Part shown: positions 33,904 through 42,464 of the stretch, piece by piece
How positions within the stretch are numbered: position 1 is the stretch's first letter
How the letters are laid out: every line of letters starts with the position of its first letter
DNA from: Deinococcus ruber
Lineage (GTDB): Bacteria; Deinococcota; Deinococci; Deinococcales; Deinococcaceae
DNA length: 64,000 bases
Assembly (NCBI RefSeq): GCF_014648095.1
Contig: NZ_BMQL01000011.1
Location: 69,527 to 133,526 of the forward strand
Direction: 5' to 3'
Program-made: the position numbers and the translations under genes
The notes under the pieces: generated by a model
The model's database searches: none
Seen by the model: only the letters and a program-made list of their open reading frames with translations
Told to the model about the DNA's origin: nothing

Positions 33904-36570
33904 TTATTTGCTGGCGGGAATGTCGGTGGTGCTGGCGCCGTTGTTGTGGCCTGCAGCAGGCGTTCCACTGACAGGGAGTTGCGTCGGCAGATTTACGCTT
34001 GCAGGCGTGACCGTGAGGGCTGGCGTGGTGTCTGGGACGGTGGGGACGCCGAGCGTGGTGGTGCTGGCACCGTTGTCGCGTGCGGGCAGCGCTGCCTGAA
34101 GATCGGGGGTTGCTTTCAGGGTGATCAAGACGACGGTATGCCCCTGGCTCTGCGTCTGGTGACCGAACAGCGCACCGATGATCGGCAGACTGCTGAGGAC
34201 CGGCACGCCGCTGTTGCCGCTGCTCTCGTCGGTACTGACCAGACCGCCCAGGGTGACGGACTGGCCCGGCTTGACCGTCACGATCGTGGTCACGGTTTTT
34301 TTCGCAATGTCGATGTTGCCGCTGGCGGACGTGACCGGCTTGTCGCCGAGCGTCAGGCTCACCGCAAGCTCCACTGTGCCGTCCGGCGCAAGCCGGGGGG
34401 TGACGCTGATGTCCATGCCGTAGGTGTACGACTCGTGACTCTGCTGGGTGCTGCTGCTGCCCCCCGTACTGGTGGTGTTGGTGACCGGCACGAGCAGCTG
34501 GCCGCCACTGAGCAGGGTGCTGGTGCGTCCCGCCTGGGTGGTGAGAGTAGTGTCGAGCAACGTCTTGCTGACGGTTTTGTTCTGGTTGGCTGCCAGATCG
34601 ACCTTCAGGGTGGGTGCGGCCGCGGCGGGGCTGTACGCGACCGAGAGGCCGGTGCTGCCTCCGCCGACACTCACGCCTGCCACGCCTGCCTGCCAGTTCA
34701 CGCCCAGGTCGGAACCGTCCGTGTTGCTGAGCTGCTGGACGTTCAAGCCCACATCGATGTTCGGCAGGGTGATGTCCAGTCCCAGTAGGACGGTTTTCGC
34801 ATCTTCAACCAGATGCCTGGGGCCGCTGAGGATCACGGCGTTGGTGCGGGTGTCGGCGGTGACCGTGAGGCCACCTGCCGAGGCGCTGGGGGCCGCGGCT
34901 GGGGAGGGGGTGCTGCTGGGGCTGGTCGTGCTGGGTGTGGTGCTGGAACCGCTGAGGCTGCCCACCACGGCGGCGGCCTGGGCGTAGCTGAGATGCACGA
35001 TTTCCGTCACGCGGTCATCGCCGGTGGTCACCGTGACATGGTCGACCTGCTTGAGCAACGTGACGATCTGCATCTGCTCGTCTGGCGACGCGGTGATCAG
35101 CAGCTGGTGGCTGTCTGCCAGCGGGAGGATCAGGACGCTCGGAAGGACGCGTTTGAGGCTGGCGGTCACGTCGCTCAGCGAACCGCGGATCGCATAGGCG
35201 ACGCTCGGCCGGGTGAGTGCACGCGCTTCGAGTTCCCGGGCGGCCTTCTCGAAGCTGTCGATAGCCGTCTGGGTGCCGTTGACCGCGTACAGGCCGTCCT
35301 GGATCAAGGTCAGCTTCACGGGTTCCATCAGGCTGTTGGCCACCCGCGTGACCACGCTGTCATCCAGGTTGATGCTCAGGTGGGAACTCACGATAGGAGC
35401 GGGAACTGGAATGCTGGCGGCTTTGGCAGCCTCTACGGCAGCGGCTTGCTGGGCCGTCGCCTTGGCAGCCTGGGCGGCCGCATCACGCTCGGCCTGTTGC
35501 GCGGCGGCTACGGCAGCGGCCTGCTGTGCGGCAGCGTCCTCAGCGGCCTTCTTCGCGGCGGCGTCCTCAGCGGCCTTCTTCGCTGCGGCGTCATCAGCGG
35601 CCTTCTGAGCGGCCGCTTCACTCGCGGCTTTCTCAGCCGCGGCCTGCTGCGCTTCCTGCTGGCTGAGCAGGGCGTCTCCCTGCAAGCGGCCCAGGAGCGT
35701 CGCAGCGGCCGACGCGTCGTACTGAGGACCGCTCAACAGCACCCGTGTCGGGGTGGCGGCGACCGTCAGATTCGGCCAGGCCGCTTTGATGCCGTCCACA
35801 ACCTCGGTGGGGTCGAGGGGCGACACCAGCACGTCCAGGTGCACAGCCGGGCCATTCATCAGCGTGGTAACGGGTGCTGGTGTGATCTTGACCGGTGCGG
35901 GCGCCGTGTTTTTCAGCAGCGTTGTTGCCAGTGTGGTGGCCACACGGGTGCCGCTCAGGAGGGTGACGTTGCCAAACGGAATGACCTGCAGATTCGGAAT
36001 GGCACTGTTCAGAGCAGTGGCCTGCTCTTTGGTCAGGGTCGTGTGCGAGATGCTGAGGTCGGTATCGCCGCTGACCTGACGAATCACACTCCTGGGACCG
36101 ACGATCAGGGTATTCGCACGGACCGTTGCGCCGATGGTGTCGCCGTAGAGCGCGAGAATGGCATTCAGTGCCTGCTCGCCCGTCAGGCCTTTCAGGTTCT
36201 GCGTCAGCTGGAACGGTGGGACGTCGCGCAGCAGGAGGTTCAGGTTGCTGGTCTTGGCAATGAGTGCCAGCGCCAGTGGCAATGTGAGCGTCGTTCCGGC
36301 CTGGATGCTGATCACGCTCTTCAGGCCGGGCGCACTGATCGCACTGACCGCCGCGGCAGGCTTCACGGGTGCGGCAGGCTTTGGTGCAGGTTTGGTGGTT
36401 GTGGGGGCCGTTTTGATCGGGAAGGGCGTGGCTGTCGGCAGCGGGACGGTGCTGTTCGCGGCCAACTTGACGGGCATGGGACGGCTGGGCGTGGCGGTGC
36501 TCATGGCGGAAGCGGGCACGCTCAGGATCAGGAGCAGGCTGAGGGTCAGGGTACGGCGGCGATGCGTCAT
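33904..36570 (-). CDS. pilQ: Type IV pilus secretin PilQ
   Basis: An 888-residue outer-membrane secretin with signal peptide (LTLSLLLILSVPASAM). Short N-domains occupy residues about 85-300 and 395-580. The C-terminal secretin core carries IDVGLNVQQL, SVTPRLAPDGTVELAVSL, VKPGQSVTLGGLV and PVLSSLPIIGALFGH. Unusual is an Ala/Lys/Glu/Gln-rich stretch at residues about 303-386, like the TolA coiled coil, between the N-domains. The gene starts three bases after the stop of the pilP-like gene. Confidence 0.85.
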   Translation of the reverse strand: MTHRRRTLTLSLLLILSVPASAMSTATPSRPMPVKLAANSTVPLPTATPFPIKTAPTTTKPAPKPAAPVKPAAAVSAISAPGLKSVISIQAGTTLTLPLALALIAKTSNLNLLLRDVPPFQLTQNLKGLTGEQALNAILALYGDTIGATVRANTLIVGPRSVIRQVSGDTDLSISHTTLTKEQATALNSAIPNLQVIPFGNVTLLSGTRVATTLATTLLKNTAPAPVKITPAPVTTLMNGPAVHLDVLVSPLDPTEVVDGIKAAWPNLTVAATPTRVLLSGPQYDASAAATLLGRLQGDALLSQQEAQQAAAEKAASEAAAQKAADDAAAKKAAEDAAAKKAAEDAAAQQAAAVAAAQQAERDAAAQAAKATAQQAAAVEAAKAASIPVPAPIVSSHLSINLDDSVVTRVANSLMEPVKLTLIQDGLYAVNGTQTAIDSFEKAARELEARALTRPSVAYAIRGSLSDVTASLKRVLPSVLILPLADSHQLLITASPDEQMQIVTLLKQVDHVTVTTGDDRVTEIVHLSYAQAAAVVGSLSGSSTTPSTTSPSSTPSPAAAPSASAGGLTVTADTRTNAVILSGPRHLVEDAKTVLLGLDITLPNIDVGLNVQQLSNTDGSDLGVNWQAGVAGVSVGGGSTGLSVAYSPAAAAPTLKVDLAANQNKTVSKTLLDTTLTTQAGRTSTLLSGGQLLVPVTNTTSTGGSSSTQQSHESYTYGMDISVTPRLAPDGTVELAVSLTLGDKPVTSASGNIDIAKKTVTTIVTVKPGQSVTLGGLVSTDESSGNSGVPVLSSLPIIGALFGHQTQSQGHTVVLITLKATPDLQAALPARDNGASTTTLGVPTVPDTTPALTVTPASVNLPTQLPVSGTPAAGHNNGASTTDIPASK

Positions 36571-36573
36571 GGG

Positions 36574-37815
36574 TTACTCCTTGAGGGTGAGCGTGTCGTG
36601 GCTACTTTTCAGCTGGATGCTGGTGGCGTGGATCGTCTGAACGGTGTAGGACGTGTTGTTGAGGGTGACGGGATCGCCGATCCCAACCATCAGCTGTCCG
36701 GTCGGCGTGTTGAGCATCGCGGTGGGGGTTTCCCCCTGCGCCACGGCCATCAGCGTGACGGCAGGTGCGGCGGGCACCGTGGCAGGCACCAGGGTGACAG
36801 GCCGGGTGGGGGACGCGCTGATCGGCGCTGGTAAAGGCGTCAGCTGCACGGGTACGGGTGCAGGCAACGCTGCGGCGACGGTGGGCACCGTGCCTGGGAC
36901 CGTGGTGGGCTGGGGGACCGGGGACGACGGCAGGCTCTGGAGGGAGAGCGGGACAGCGGGCGCCACAGGGACGGCCTGGACCAGTGGTGCGGCAGGCACC
37001 GTCCGGATGGGGGTAGGGGCAGGGGTAGCGACTGGAACAGGGATGGGCAGGGCCGAGGATGACCGTCCTTGGGTGACGGGGACGGTGCTGCCGCTGGGGT
37101 CGCCACCTGTGGCGGAGCTGTTGTCGGTGGCGCTGGCGAAGACATCCGGAATGACCGGTTCTGCTGGCACTTCACCCGCCTGGGCAGGTGTGACGGCCTT
37201 CGCGGGAGCGTTGGTCGCGCCTGGTTGATTGCTGCTTCCCTTTCCTGTTGGATGACTGCGTGTGCTTGTGGGTGGCCGGGTTGTCGTACCCAGCGGGGTG
37301 GTCGAATTCGCGGAGCGCGTTGTGTTCGTGCCGGTCGTGGCTGAGGTGGTGGACGGCGCAGTGGAGAGGGGGGGAGACGTCGGTGTGGGCGGTGAACTGG
37401 GGACCGTCAGGGGCGTCGGCGGCATGGCACTGGCAGGACTGGCAGGTGTGAGCGGCGTCCCTGGTGCGGGGCTTCCTGGTGGCGGGGTCAGCAGGTCTGC
37501 TGAGGCCGTCGTACTCGGGTGATTGACGTTAATGGCGATAACACCCAGGATCAGTGCGACCCCGACCATCAGCCCCAGTCGGATATTTTTGGGATTCGCG
37601 ATCAGGCTGACATCGGTCTTCAGTGCTCGAGCGGTGGTGGGGTGCGGCGGATTGAGTGGGGCTGCAGCTGCGGTGGAGGCGCGGCTGCCACGGAAGAGCG
37701 GTTTGCGAGCAGGTGTGGGCGGTGCTGGTGTCGGCGCAGCGGTCAAGATCAGATCATCTGGTTCCTGATCGGGATTGACCCGCTCCTGGGACGGCTTACG
37801 GAGTTTGCCGAGCAT
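36574..37815 (-). CDS. PilP-like pilus protein with one membrane helix
   Basis: A 413-residue protein. A cytoplasmic tail (1-75), one membrane helix near residues 80-97 (LGLMVGVALILGVIAI), a very long Pro/Thr/Ser-rich linker (100-330), and a small C-terminal domain (GQLMVGIGDPVTLNNTSYTV) like the homology region of PilP/GspC, which contacts the secretin. The place just before pilQ fits this role. The membrane helix makes it closer to GspC in plan than to lipoprotein PilP. Confidence 0.65.
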   Translation of the reverse strand: MLGKLRKPSQERVNPDQEPDDLILTAAPTPAPPTPARKPLFRGSRASTAAAAPLNPPHPTTARALKTDVSLIANPKNIRLGLMVGVALILGVIAINVNHPSTTASADLLTPPPGSPAPGTPLTPASPASAMPPTPLTVPSSPPTPTSPPLSTAPSTTSATTGTNTTRSANSTTPLGTTTRPPTSTRSHPTGKGSSNQPGATNAPAKAVTPAQAGEVPAEPVIPDVFASATDNSSATGGDPSGSTVPVTQGRSSSALPIPVPVATPAPTPIRTVPAAPLVQAVPVAPAVPLSLQSLPSSPVPQPTTVPGTVPTVAAALPAPVPVQLTPLPAPISASPTRPVTLVPATVPAAPAVTLMAVAQGETPTAMLNTPTGQLMVGIGDPVTLNNTSYTVQTIHATSIQLKSSHDTLTLKE

Positions 37816-37881
37816 GGATGACCTCCTGAGGAGTCGCCGCAGGCAGCGGCGTGAATGGGGCGTGGAGGTGAATGACGTGCA

Positions 37882-38547
37882 TCAGTGAACGCTCGCCGGG
37901 GTGGTGGACGGAGTCGGACTGCTGAGGTCTGGGCCAGCGCTGCAGGGCGACGTGGCACTGCTCTGAGGCGGCGTGCTGGTGGGGGCGTCTGTCGGAACAG
38001 GCGGTGTCGGACTGCTGCAGGGTGCGGCCGGACTCAGTGGGAGATTCTTGGCGTACGTGACGAGTTTTAAGCTGCTGTTGAGCCCACCGGCGGCCGCGGT
38101 GAAGGCGCCGCTGCTGGTGGTGAGGGCGCGGGTGGTGCTGTGCAGGTCATCAAGGAACCGTTGGGTGTTCGGGTAGCTGCCGCTGCTGCTGACATTCAGC
38201 GTCACAGCGGCGATGCCTGGGGTCGGGCTGCTGACAGCGGTTCTGGCGATACTCTGCAGGGTGACGTGACGGCTTTCGGCCATCACGCGCAGGTCCCGCA
38301 ACACGCCTGCGAGCCCTTCGCGTGTCGGGAGAGTGGCGTCCAGATTGGCGCTGCGCTGGGCAAGTTGCGCGGCCCGCTGCTGCTCCTGCGGCAGACTGTT
38401 GACTTCCGTTTGGTCGCGCTGGAGGGTCTGCTCGGCGGCGGCTCGGCTTGCCTGTGCGTCCTGAAGCGAGCTGTATTGCGGCCGGGCCAGCAGCAGTCCC
38501 CATCCGGCGAGGAGCAGAAGACTGAGGAGTGGAGCAGCGTTTTTCAT
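37882..38547 (-). CDS. pilO: PilO-like pilus alignment protein
   Basis: A 221-residue protein with an N-terminal membrane helix (residues 5-21), a coiled coil (25-75) and a ferredoxin-like PilO domain (80-170, GLAGVLRDLRVMAESRHVTL, PNTQRFLDDL). The tail from 175 on is Pro/Ser/Thr-rich and is not typical. PilO forms the inner-membrane alignment complex with PilN and PilP. The TnpB element lies directly upstream and separates it from the pilMN-like gene. Confidence 0.75.
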   Translation of the reverse strand: MKNAAPLLSLLLLAGWGLLLARPQYSSLQDAQASRAAAEQTLQRDQTEVNSLPQEQQRAAQLAQRSANLDATLPTREGLAGVLRDLRVMAESRHVTLQSIARTAVSSPTPGIAAVTLNVSSSGSYPNTQRFLDDLHSTTRALTTSSGAFTAAAGGLNSSLKLVTYAKNLPLSPAAPCSSPTPPVPTDAPTSTPPQSSATSPCSAGPDLSSPTPSTTPASVH

Positions 38548-38666
38548 ACCTTCCTCTTGTGGGTCTTCAAGTCTTTAGTCCCGGGGAGCATGGAGAGTCG
38601 CTCCTTCAGGGCGGCACACTGACGAACGCTCTTGCACACTTTCTTCATAGGAAATATTCTCCCTAT

Positions 38667-39956
38667 ATGAAGTTGACCGTTACGGCCAAGCTGAAGTTGC
38701 GGCACACCCCGGAGCAGAAGCAGGCTCTGGACGCCGTGACCCTCGCTTACCGGGACGCGCTGAACTTCACGTCTGAAGCGGCATTCAAACTGGAGAAAAC
38801 CAGTTCGGCGCCGAAAATTCATAAGGAGGTGTACCCCGTCCTGCGAGAACGGTTCGGTCTGGGGGCGCAGCTGGCCTGTACGGTGTCGCGCCAGGTGGCC
38901 GCGACGTATAAGACCCAGTGGACAAAATTGCGGCAAAACCTTGTCGCTCAGGAAACAGGACGAACCAAGCGCCGTTACAGGGGACTCGACGTGGCACCAA
39001 CTTTCGTCAGTCGAACGCTGGAGTATCAGTACCAGCGCGACTACTCGTGGAAGAAAGGTCAGCAGGTCAGCGTCGGAACGCTGGACGGCCGGATCGTCCT
39101 CGACTACGAGGGGTACCAAAAGCACCTCAAGTTCATTGCTGAAGGTGCCGAAATGGGTGCCGCGAAGCTCTATCACCAGAAGTCGAAGAAGCAGTACTAC
39201 CTTCTGGTTGCGCTGAATATCGAGTTGCCCGACCCGCAGCCAACCGACCATCCGAATATCGTCGGTGTGGACGTCGGTCAGCGCTACCATTTCGTTGCCA
39301 CCAACAATCACAACCAGACCATGTTCCAGGCAGGGGGACAGGCGCGCCAGTACAAAGACCGATTTGTTCGTGCAAGGAAATCTCTCCAGCGGAAAGGCAC
39401 CCGCTCCGCGACACGCAGGCTTGTTCTGCTGTCGGGTCGGGAAAGACGGTTCATCGCTGACCAGAACCACACGCTCGCCAAGAAGTTGTTGACCCGTTTT
39501 CCACAGAGTTTGATTGGTCTGGAAGACCTCGCACACATCCGGGAGCGCACTGAAGGCCGGAGTACTCCGGCTGCCAGTCCACAGGCAAAATCTGCTCAGC
39601 GCAGACGCAGTCAGTGGAGTTTTCAGGAGTTGCACGCGTTCATTGCGTACAAGGCCCCGTTGATGGGCAGCATGGCCGTGAAAATCCATGCGAATCACAC
39701 CAGTCAGGCGTGTCCGAAGTGTGGTCACGTCAGCAAAGCCAATCGGCCCAAGGCTGGCCTGATGTTTATCTGTGAAGTGTGCGGGAAACAGGGACATAGT
39801 GACCTCGTGGCAGCGAGAAATATCAACCTCAGAACGCTGCTTGTCCGGCAGGACTGGATGAGTACGGGTGCCTTGTCAGTGCGCCCTGATGTGTCGTACA
39901 ACGAAGTCAAAGCCGCGTATGCGGAACTGAGATGGAGTGCAGACACAAGCCTGTGA
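38667..39956 (+). CDS. tnpB: TnpB, IS200/IS605 group, without TnpA
   Basis: A 429-residue RNA-guided nuclease of the TnpB family (ancestor group of Cas12). The RuvC acids are present: VGVDVGQR, IGLEDLAHI and HSDLVAARN; the zinc ribbon is CPKCG and CEVCG. It therefore looks active. TATTCT (38655-38660) is six bases before the ATG. No tnpA is nearby. The guide RNA is expected to overlap the 3' end of the gene; a CCGC-GTAT-GCGG hairpin is at 39913-39924, but pilus coding sequence begins only three bases after the stop, so the right end must be very short. It is inserted against the direction of the pil genes. Confidence 0.85.
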   Translation: MKLTVTAKLKLRHTPEQKQALDAVTLAYRDALNFTSEAAFKLEKTSSAPKIHKEVYPVLRERFGLGAQLACTVSRQVAATYKTQWTKLRQNLVAQETGRTKRRYRGLDVAPTFVSRTLEYQYQRDYSWKKGQQVSVGTLDGRIVLDYEGYQKHLKFIAEGAEMGAAKLYHQKSKKQYYLLVALNIELPDPQPTDHPNIVGVDVGQRYHFVATNNHNQTMFQAGGQARQYKDRFVRARKSLQRKGTRSATRRLVLLSGRERRFIADQNHTLAKKLLTRFPQSLIGLEDLAHIRERTEGRSTPAASPQAKSAQRRRSQWSFQELHAFIAYKAPLMGSMAVKIHANHTSQACPKCGHVSKANRPKAGLMFICEVCGKQGHSDLVAARNINLRTLLVRQDWMSTGALSVRPDVSYNEVKAAYAELRWSADTSL

Positions 39957-39958
39957 CG

Positions 39959-41221
39959 TTAGTCGCGGGTCACTGACGGTGTGGCCCTCTTCAGGAGTCC
40001 GACCGTTACATCGACGGTGCAGCGGCTGGATTTGCAGCTCACGCTGCGGGTGTTGCTGGCGTACGGGGACTGATTGAGGTTCTCGATCAGTGCTTCGGCG
40101 GCCTGGCGTGAAACGGTATGGGCCGAGAGGGTGTAGGTGGCGATGACCGGCTGGCCGTCGTAACTGGGCAGATCCGTCACGGTGTCCGGTCCGCTCAGGC
40201 CGGACAGGGTCGCGCCGTTCACCTGCGAGACGCGGGTGGTGAGCGCGAGGACGTCGCCGCTCAGGACCCCGCGGTCACGTGAGAGGGTTTCGGCATTGGT
40301 GATGTTCGTCTGAAGCGTGTCGTTGGCTGTTTTTAACTGGCGTACCTGTTGAAGCGGTGTGGCGAGCGCCTGGTCCTGTTGCTGGAGCTCGGCAGTCTGA
40401 CTGTTCGCCTGACCGGTGAGCGTCAGCAGGAGGACGCTGCCAAGCGCACAGATGCCGGCGATGCCCAGCGGCAGCGCGTAGGTTTTCAGGTCGCCGGAAT
40501 TGCTGCGCGGGGGCGTCAGGACCAGGCTGCCAAGGCCACTTTTCGCGGCGGGCAGGAGGGCCTGGCGTCCCAGGGCCACGTCGTCCAGCCGCAGGATGTC
40601 CAACCCACTGAGATTGTGGGCGTCCTGCACTTCGGCGTCGGTGAAGTCGCCCGCCACGATGATCCCAGGCACGTCCTGGGTCTTCGGCAGGATTTCCAGC
40701 CCGCCGGTAATGACTTCTTCCAGCGTGTTGTTGGCCCGGTAGGTGACGGCGGTGCTGATCGTCGGATCCGAAACGCCCCACGTGCCCACGCTGCCGCTGC
40801 GGTCGGCCACGATCACGCTGCTGGCGCTCTGGTGGCGACACGCGGCTTCGAGGGTGCCGACAATGGTCGTCAGGCGCAGTGGCGTGCCTTTGAGCAGCGT
40901 TTGAATCTGCATCAGGGTCTGCGCGTTGATGGTTTCGGAAAACAGCACATTCGCGCCGCTGTGGTTGGTTTTGGGATGAATCAGCCCGGTGTGCGGCTGC
41001 CGATCGCGCAACGAGCGGGTGCGCAGCAGCGACGGCAGTTCAGTCGCACTGCCGGGGAAATCGTCGGTCTGCCGGAGGATGTTGGAGGTGACCACCACGG
41101 TGTTGCCGCGCGCACGGGCGGTTTTGATCAGCGACTTGAGCTGGCTGAGCGGACCATGGGCGCTGGTTTTCGCAGTCACGACCGTGACGGTGTCGGCGCG
41201 CAGGATCACGGCTGCGTTCAC
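39959..41221 (-). CDS. PilM-PilN (GspL-like) fusion protein
   Basis: A 420-residue protein. The first 230 residues are cytoplasmic and have a degenerate actin-like plan expected of PilM/GspL (MNAAVILRADTVTVVTAK, ASSVIVADRSGSVGTWG). A membrane helix lies at residues about 242-262 (TYALPLGIAGICALGSVLLL), followed by a coiled coil and a PilN-like periplasmic domain ending with a Cys pair (VSCKSSRC). It would link the motors to PilO/PilP. Its ATG overlaps the stop of pilT (ATGA). Downstream it is separated from pilO by the TnpB element. Confidence 0.65.
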   Translation of the reverse strand: MNAAVILRADTVTVVTAKTSAHGPLSQLKSLIKTARARGNTVVVTSNILRQTDDFPGSATELPSLLRTRSLRDRQPHTGLIHPKTNHSGANVLFSETINAQTLMQIQTLLKGTPLRLTTIVGTLEAACRHQSASSVIVADRSGSVGTWGVSDPTISTAVTYRANNTLEEVITGGLEILPKTQDVPGIIVAGDFTDAEVQDAHNLSGLDILRLDDVALGRQALLPAAKSGLGSLVLTPPRSNSGDLKTYALPLGIAGICALGSVLLLTLTGQANSQTAELQQQDQALATPLQQVRQLKTANDTLQTNITNAETLSRDRGVLSGDVLALTTRVSQVNGATLSGLSGPDTVTDLPSYDGQPVIATYTLSAHTVSRQAAEALIENLNQSPYASNTRSVSCKSSRCTVDVTVGLLKRATPSVTRD

Positions 41222-42414
41222 AGCGTGCCGCCTTTGACTTCCGTGAGGGTCTTCTCGAAGTTGTCCTGAACAGCGAACAGGCGGGCTGCGTCTTCACTGA
41301 TGAGGCCCAGGTGCACAGCGCGGGCAAGTTCACGGTCCATCTGCAAGTTGCCCGCGTCGCTCTCTCGATTGCCCGCGTCCCGCAGCATCGTTTCGAGATT
41401 CTTGTCGTTCTTGCGGAGGTTCACGCGAACGGCGTCGTTGGCCACCAGGATTTCGGCCACCAACTGTCGTCCCCGTCCGCCGGTGTGAGGGTGCGCCTTT
41501 GGCACCAGTTGCTGACTGATGACGGCCACCACCGTGGAGGCGAACTGCACGGCGATCTGGTCACGGTCGGGGCCGGGGAACATCGAGAACACCCGCTGCA
41601 GGGTGCTGGGGACATCGCGGGTGTGCAACGTGCAGAAGACCATGTGTCCGGTTTCGGCAGCCTGAAGAGCAGCCTGCATGGTGGCGCGGTTGCGAATCTC
41701 GCCGATCAGGATGACGCCGGGCGCCTGCCGCATGGCCTGTTCGACGCCGTGCTCAAACGACGGGACATCGTCATGCGGGCCGACTTCCCTCTGATTGAAA
41801 AAACTCTGGCGGTCACGGTGGATGAACTCGATCGGGTCTTCGATGGTGATGATGTGCGTCTGCCGGGTGACGTTGATGTGGTTGATCATGGCGGCCAAGG
41901 TGGTGCTCTTGCCGCTGCCCGTCTGGCCGGTCACGATCACGATGCCTTTCTTGCGCAGCGCGAGGTCGCGGAGGGTGTCGACCGGATTGACCAGTCGGCC
42001 GCTGGTGCTCGGCCTCGGCGGCAGCATGTTCAGCTCGTCCAGCGAAGGAATGGTGCGGGGAATCGGACGGGCCACGATGTAGGGATTGCCGCTCTGCAGT
42101 CCCACGCTGATGCGGAAGGCGTGGTCCTCGACCGATGTGCGGTAATTCAGTGCCCCGGTGGCCATCAATTGGGCTTTGACGTCTTCTTCTTTCTTGTTGG
42201 GATGGCAACTGTACATGGCTTGGTGGATGTCGCTGTCGGTGAGCTTCTGGTACTTCTCCATGCGCTTCCAGTTGCCGTCGATGTTGATGGTGGGGGGCTG
42301 CTGGTTTTTGAGCATGATGTCGGAAGCGCCCAAACTCACGGCTTCTTCGAACAGGAGTGAGACGGGCCGGGGGATCGGGAGCGGTGGATGTGTTTCTGGG
42401 ACAGTCATGGGCAC
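41218..42414 (-). CDS. pilT: Pilus retraction ATPase PilT
   Basis: A 398-residue hexameric ATPase. Walker A is GQTGSGKST (residues about 170-178), the Asp box reads IITIEDPIEFIH, Walker B ILIGEIRNRATM and the His box TGHMVFCTLHT. It disassembles pilin at the pilus base. The GTG at 42414 is six bases after the -10 box of the shared promoter; ATG 42408 with GAGG upstream is the alternative. It is unusual that pilT lies within the assembly operon with its own promoter. Confidence 0.9.
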   Translation of the reverse strand: MPMTVPETHPPLPIPRPVSLLFEEAVSLGASDIMLKNQQPPTINIDGNWKRMEKYQKLTDSDIHQAMYSCHPNKKEEDVKAQLMATGALNYRTSVEDHAFRISVGLQSGNPYIVARPIPRTIPSLDELNMLPPRPSTSGRLVNPVDTLRDLALRKKGIVIVTGQTGSGKSTTLAAMINHINVTRQTHIITIEDPIEFIHRDRQSFFNQREVGPHDDVPSFEHGVEQAMRQAPGVILIGEIRNRATMQAALQAAETGHMVFCTLHTRDVPSTLQRVFSMFPGPDRDQIAVQFASTVVAVISQQLVPKAHPHTGGRGRQLVAEILVANDAVRVNLRKNDKNLETMLRDAGNRESDAGNLQMDRELARAVHLGLISEDAARLFAVQDNFEKTLTEVKGGTL

Positions 42415-42420
42415 CTCGGG

Positions 42421-42442
42421 AGAGTGAAGGACGGGGTGGTGG
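42421..42442 (-). promoter_or_regulatory. Shared CCACCACCCCG promoter, pilT
   Basis: CCACCACCCCG (42442-42432), five bases, CACTCT (42426-42421), six bases, GTG 42414. Confidence 0.6.
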
Positions 42443-42464
42443 TCCGGCGAATGGTGGGCACGCT

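Noticed and set aside
35413..35664. A DNA tandem repeat as a separate element
   Set aside because: It is in frame and codes the Ala-rich rod of PilQ.
34813..36834. A 673-codon plus-strand frame
   Set aside because: It is the antisense shadow of pilQ, low in complexity (Gly/Arg/His).
41311..42360. Long plus-strand frame across pilT, and a like one at 42492-44495 across pilB
   Set aside because: Both are GC-rich shadows of well supported ATPase genes.
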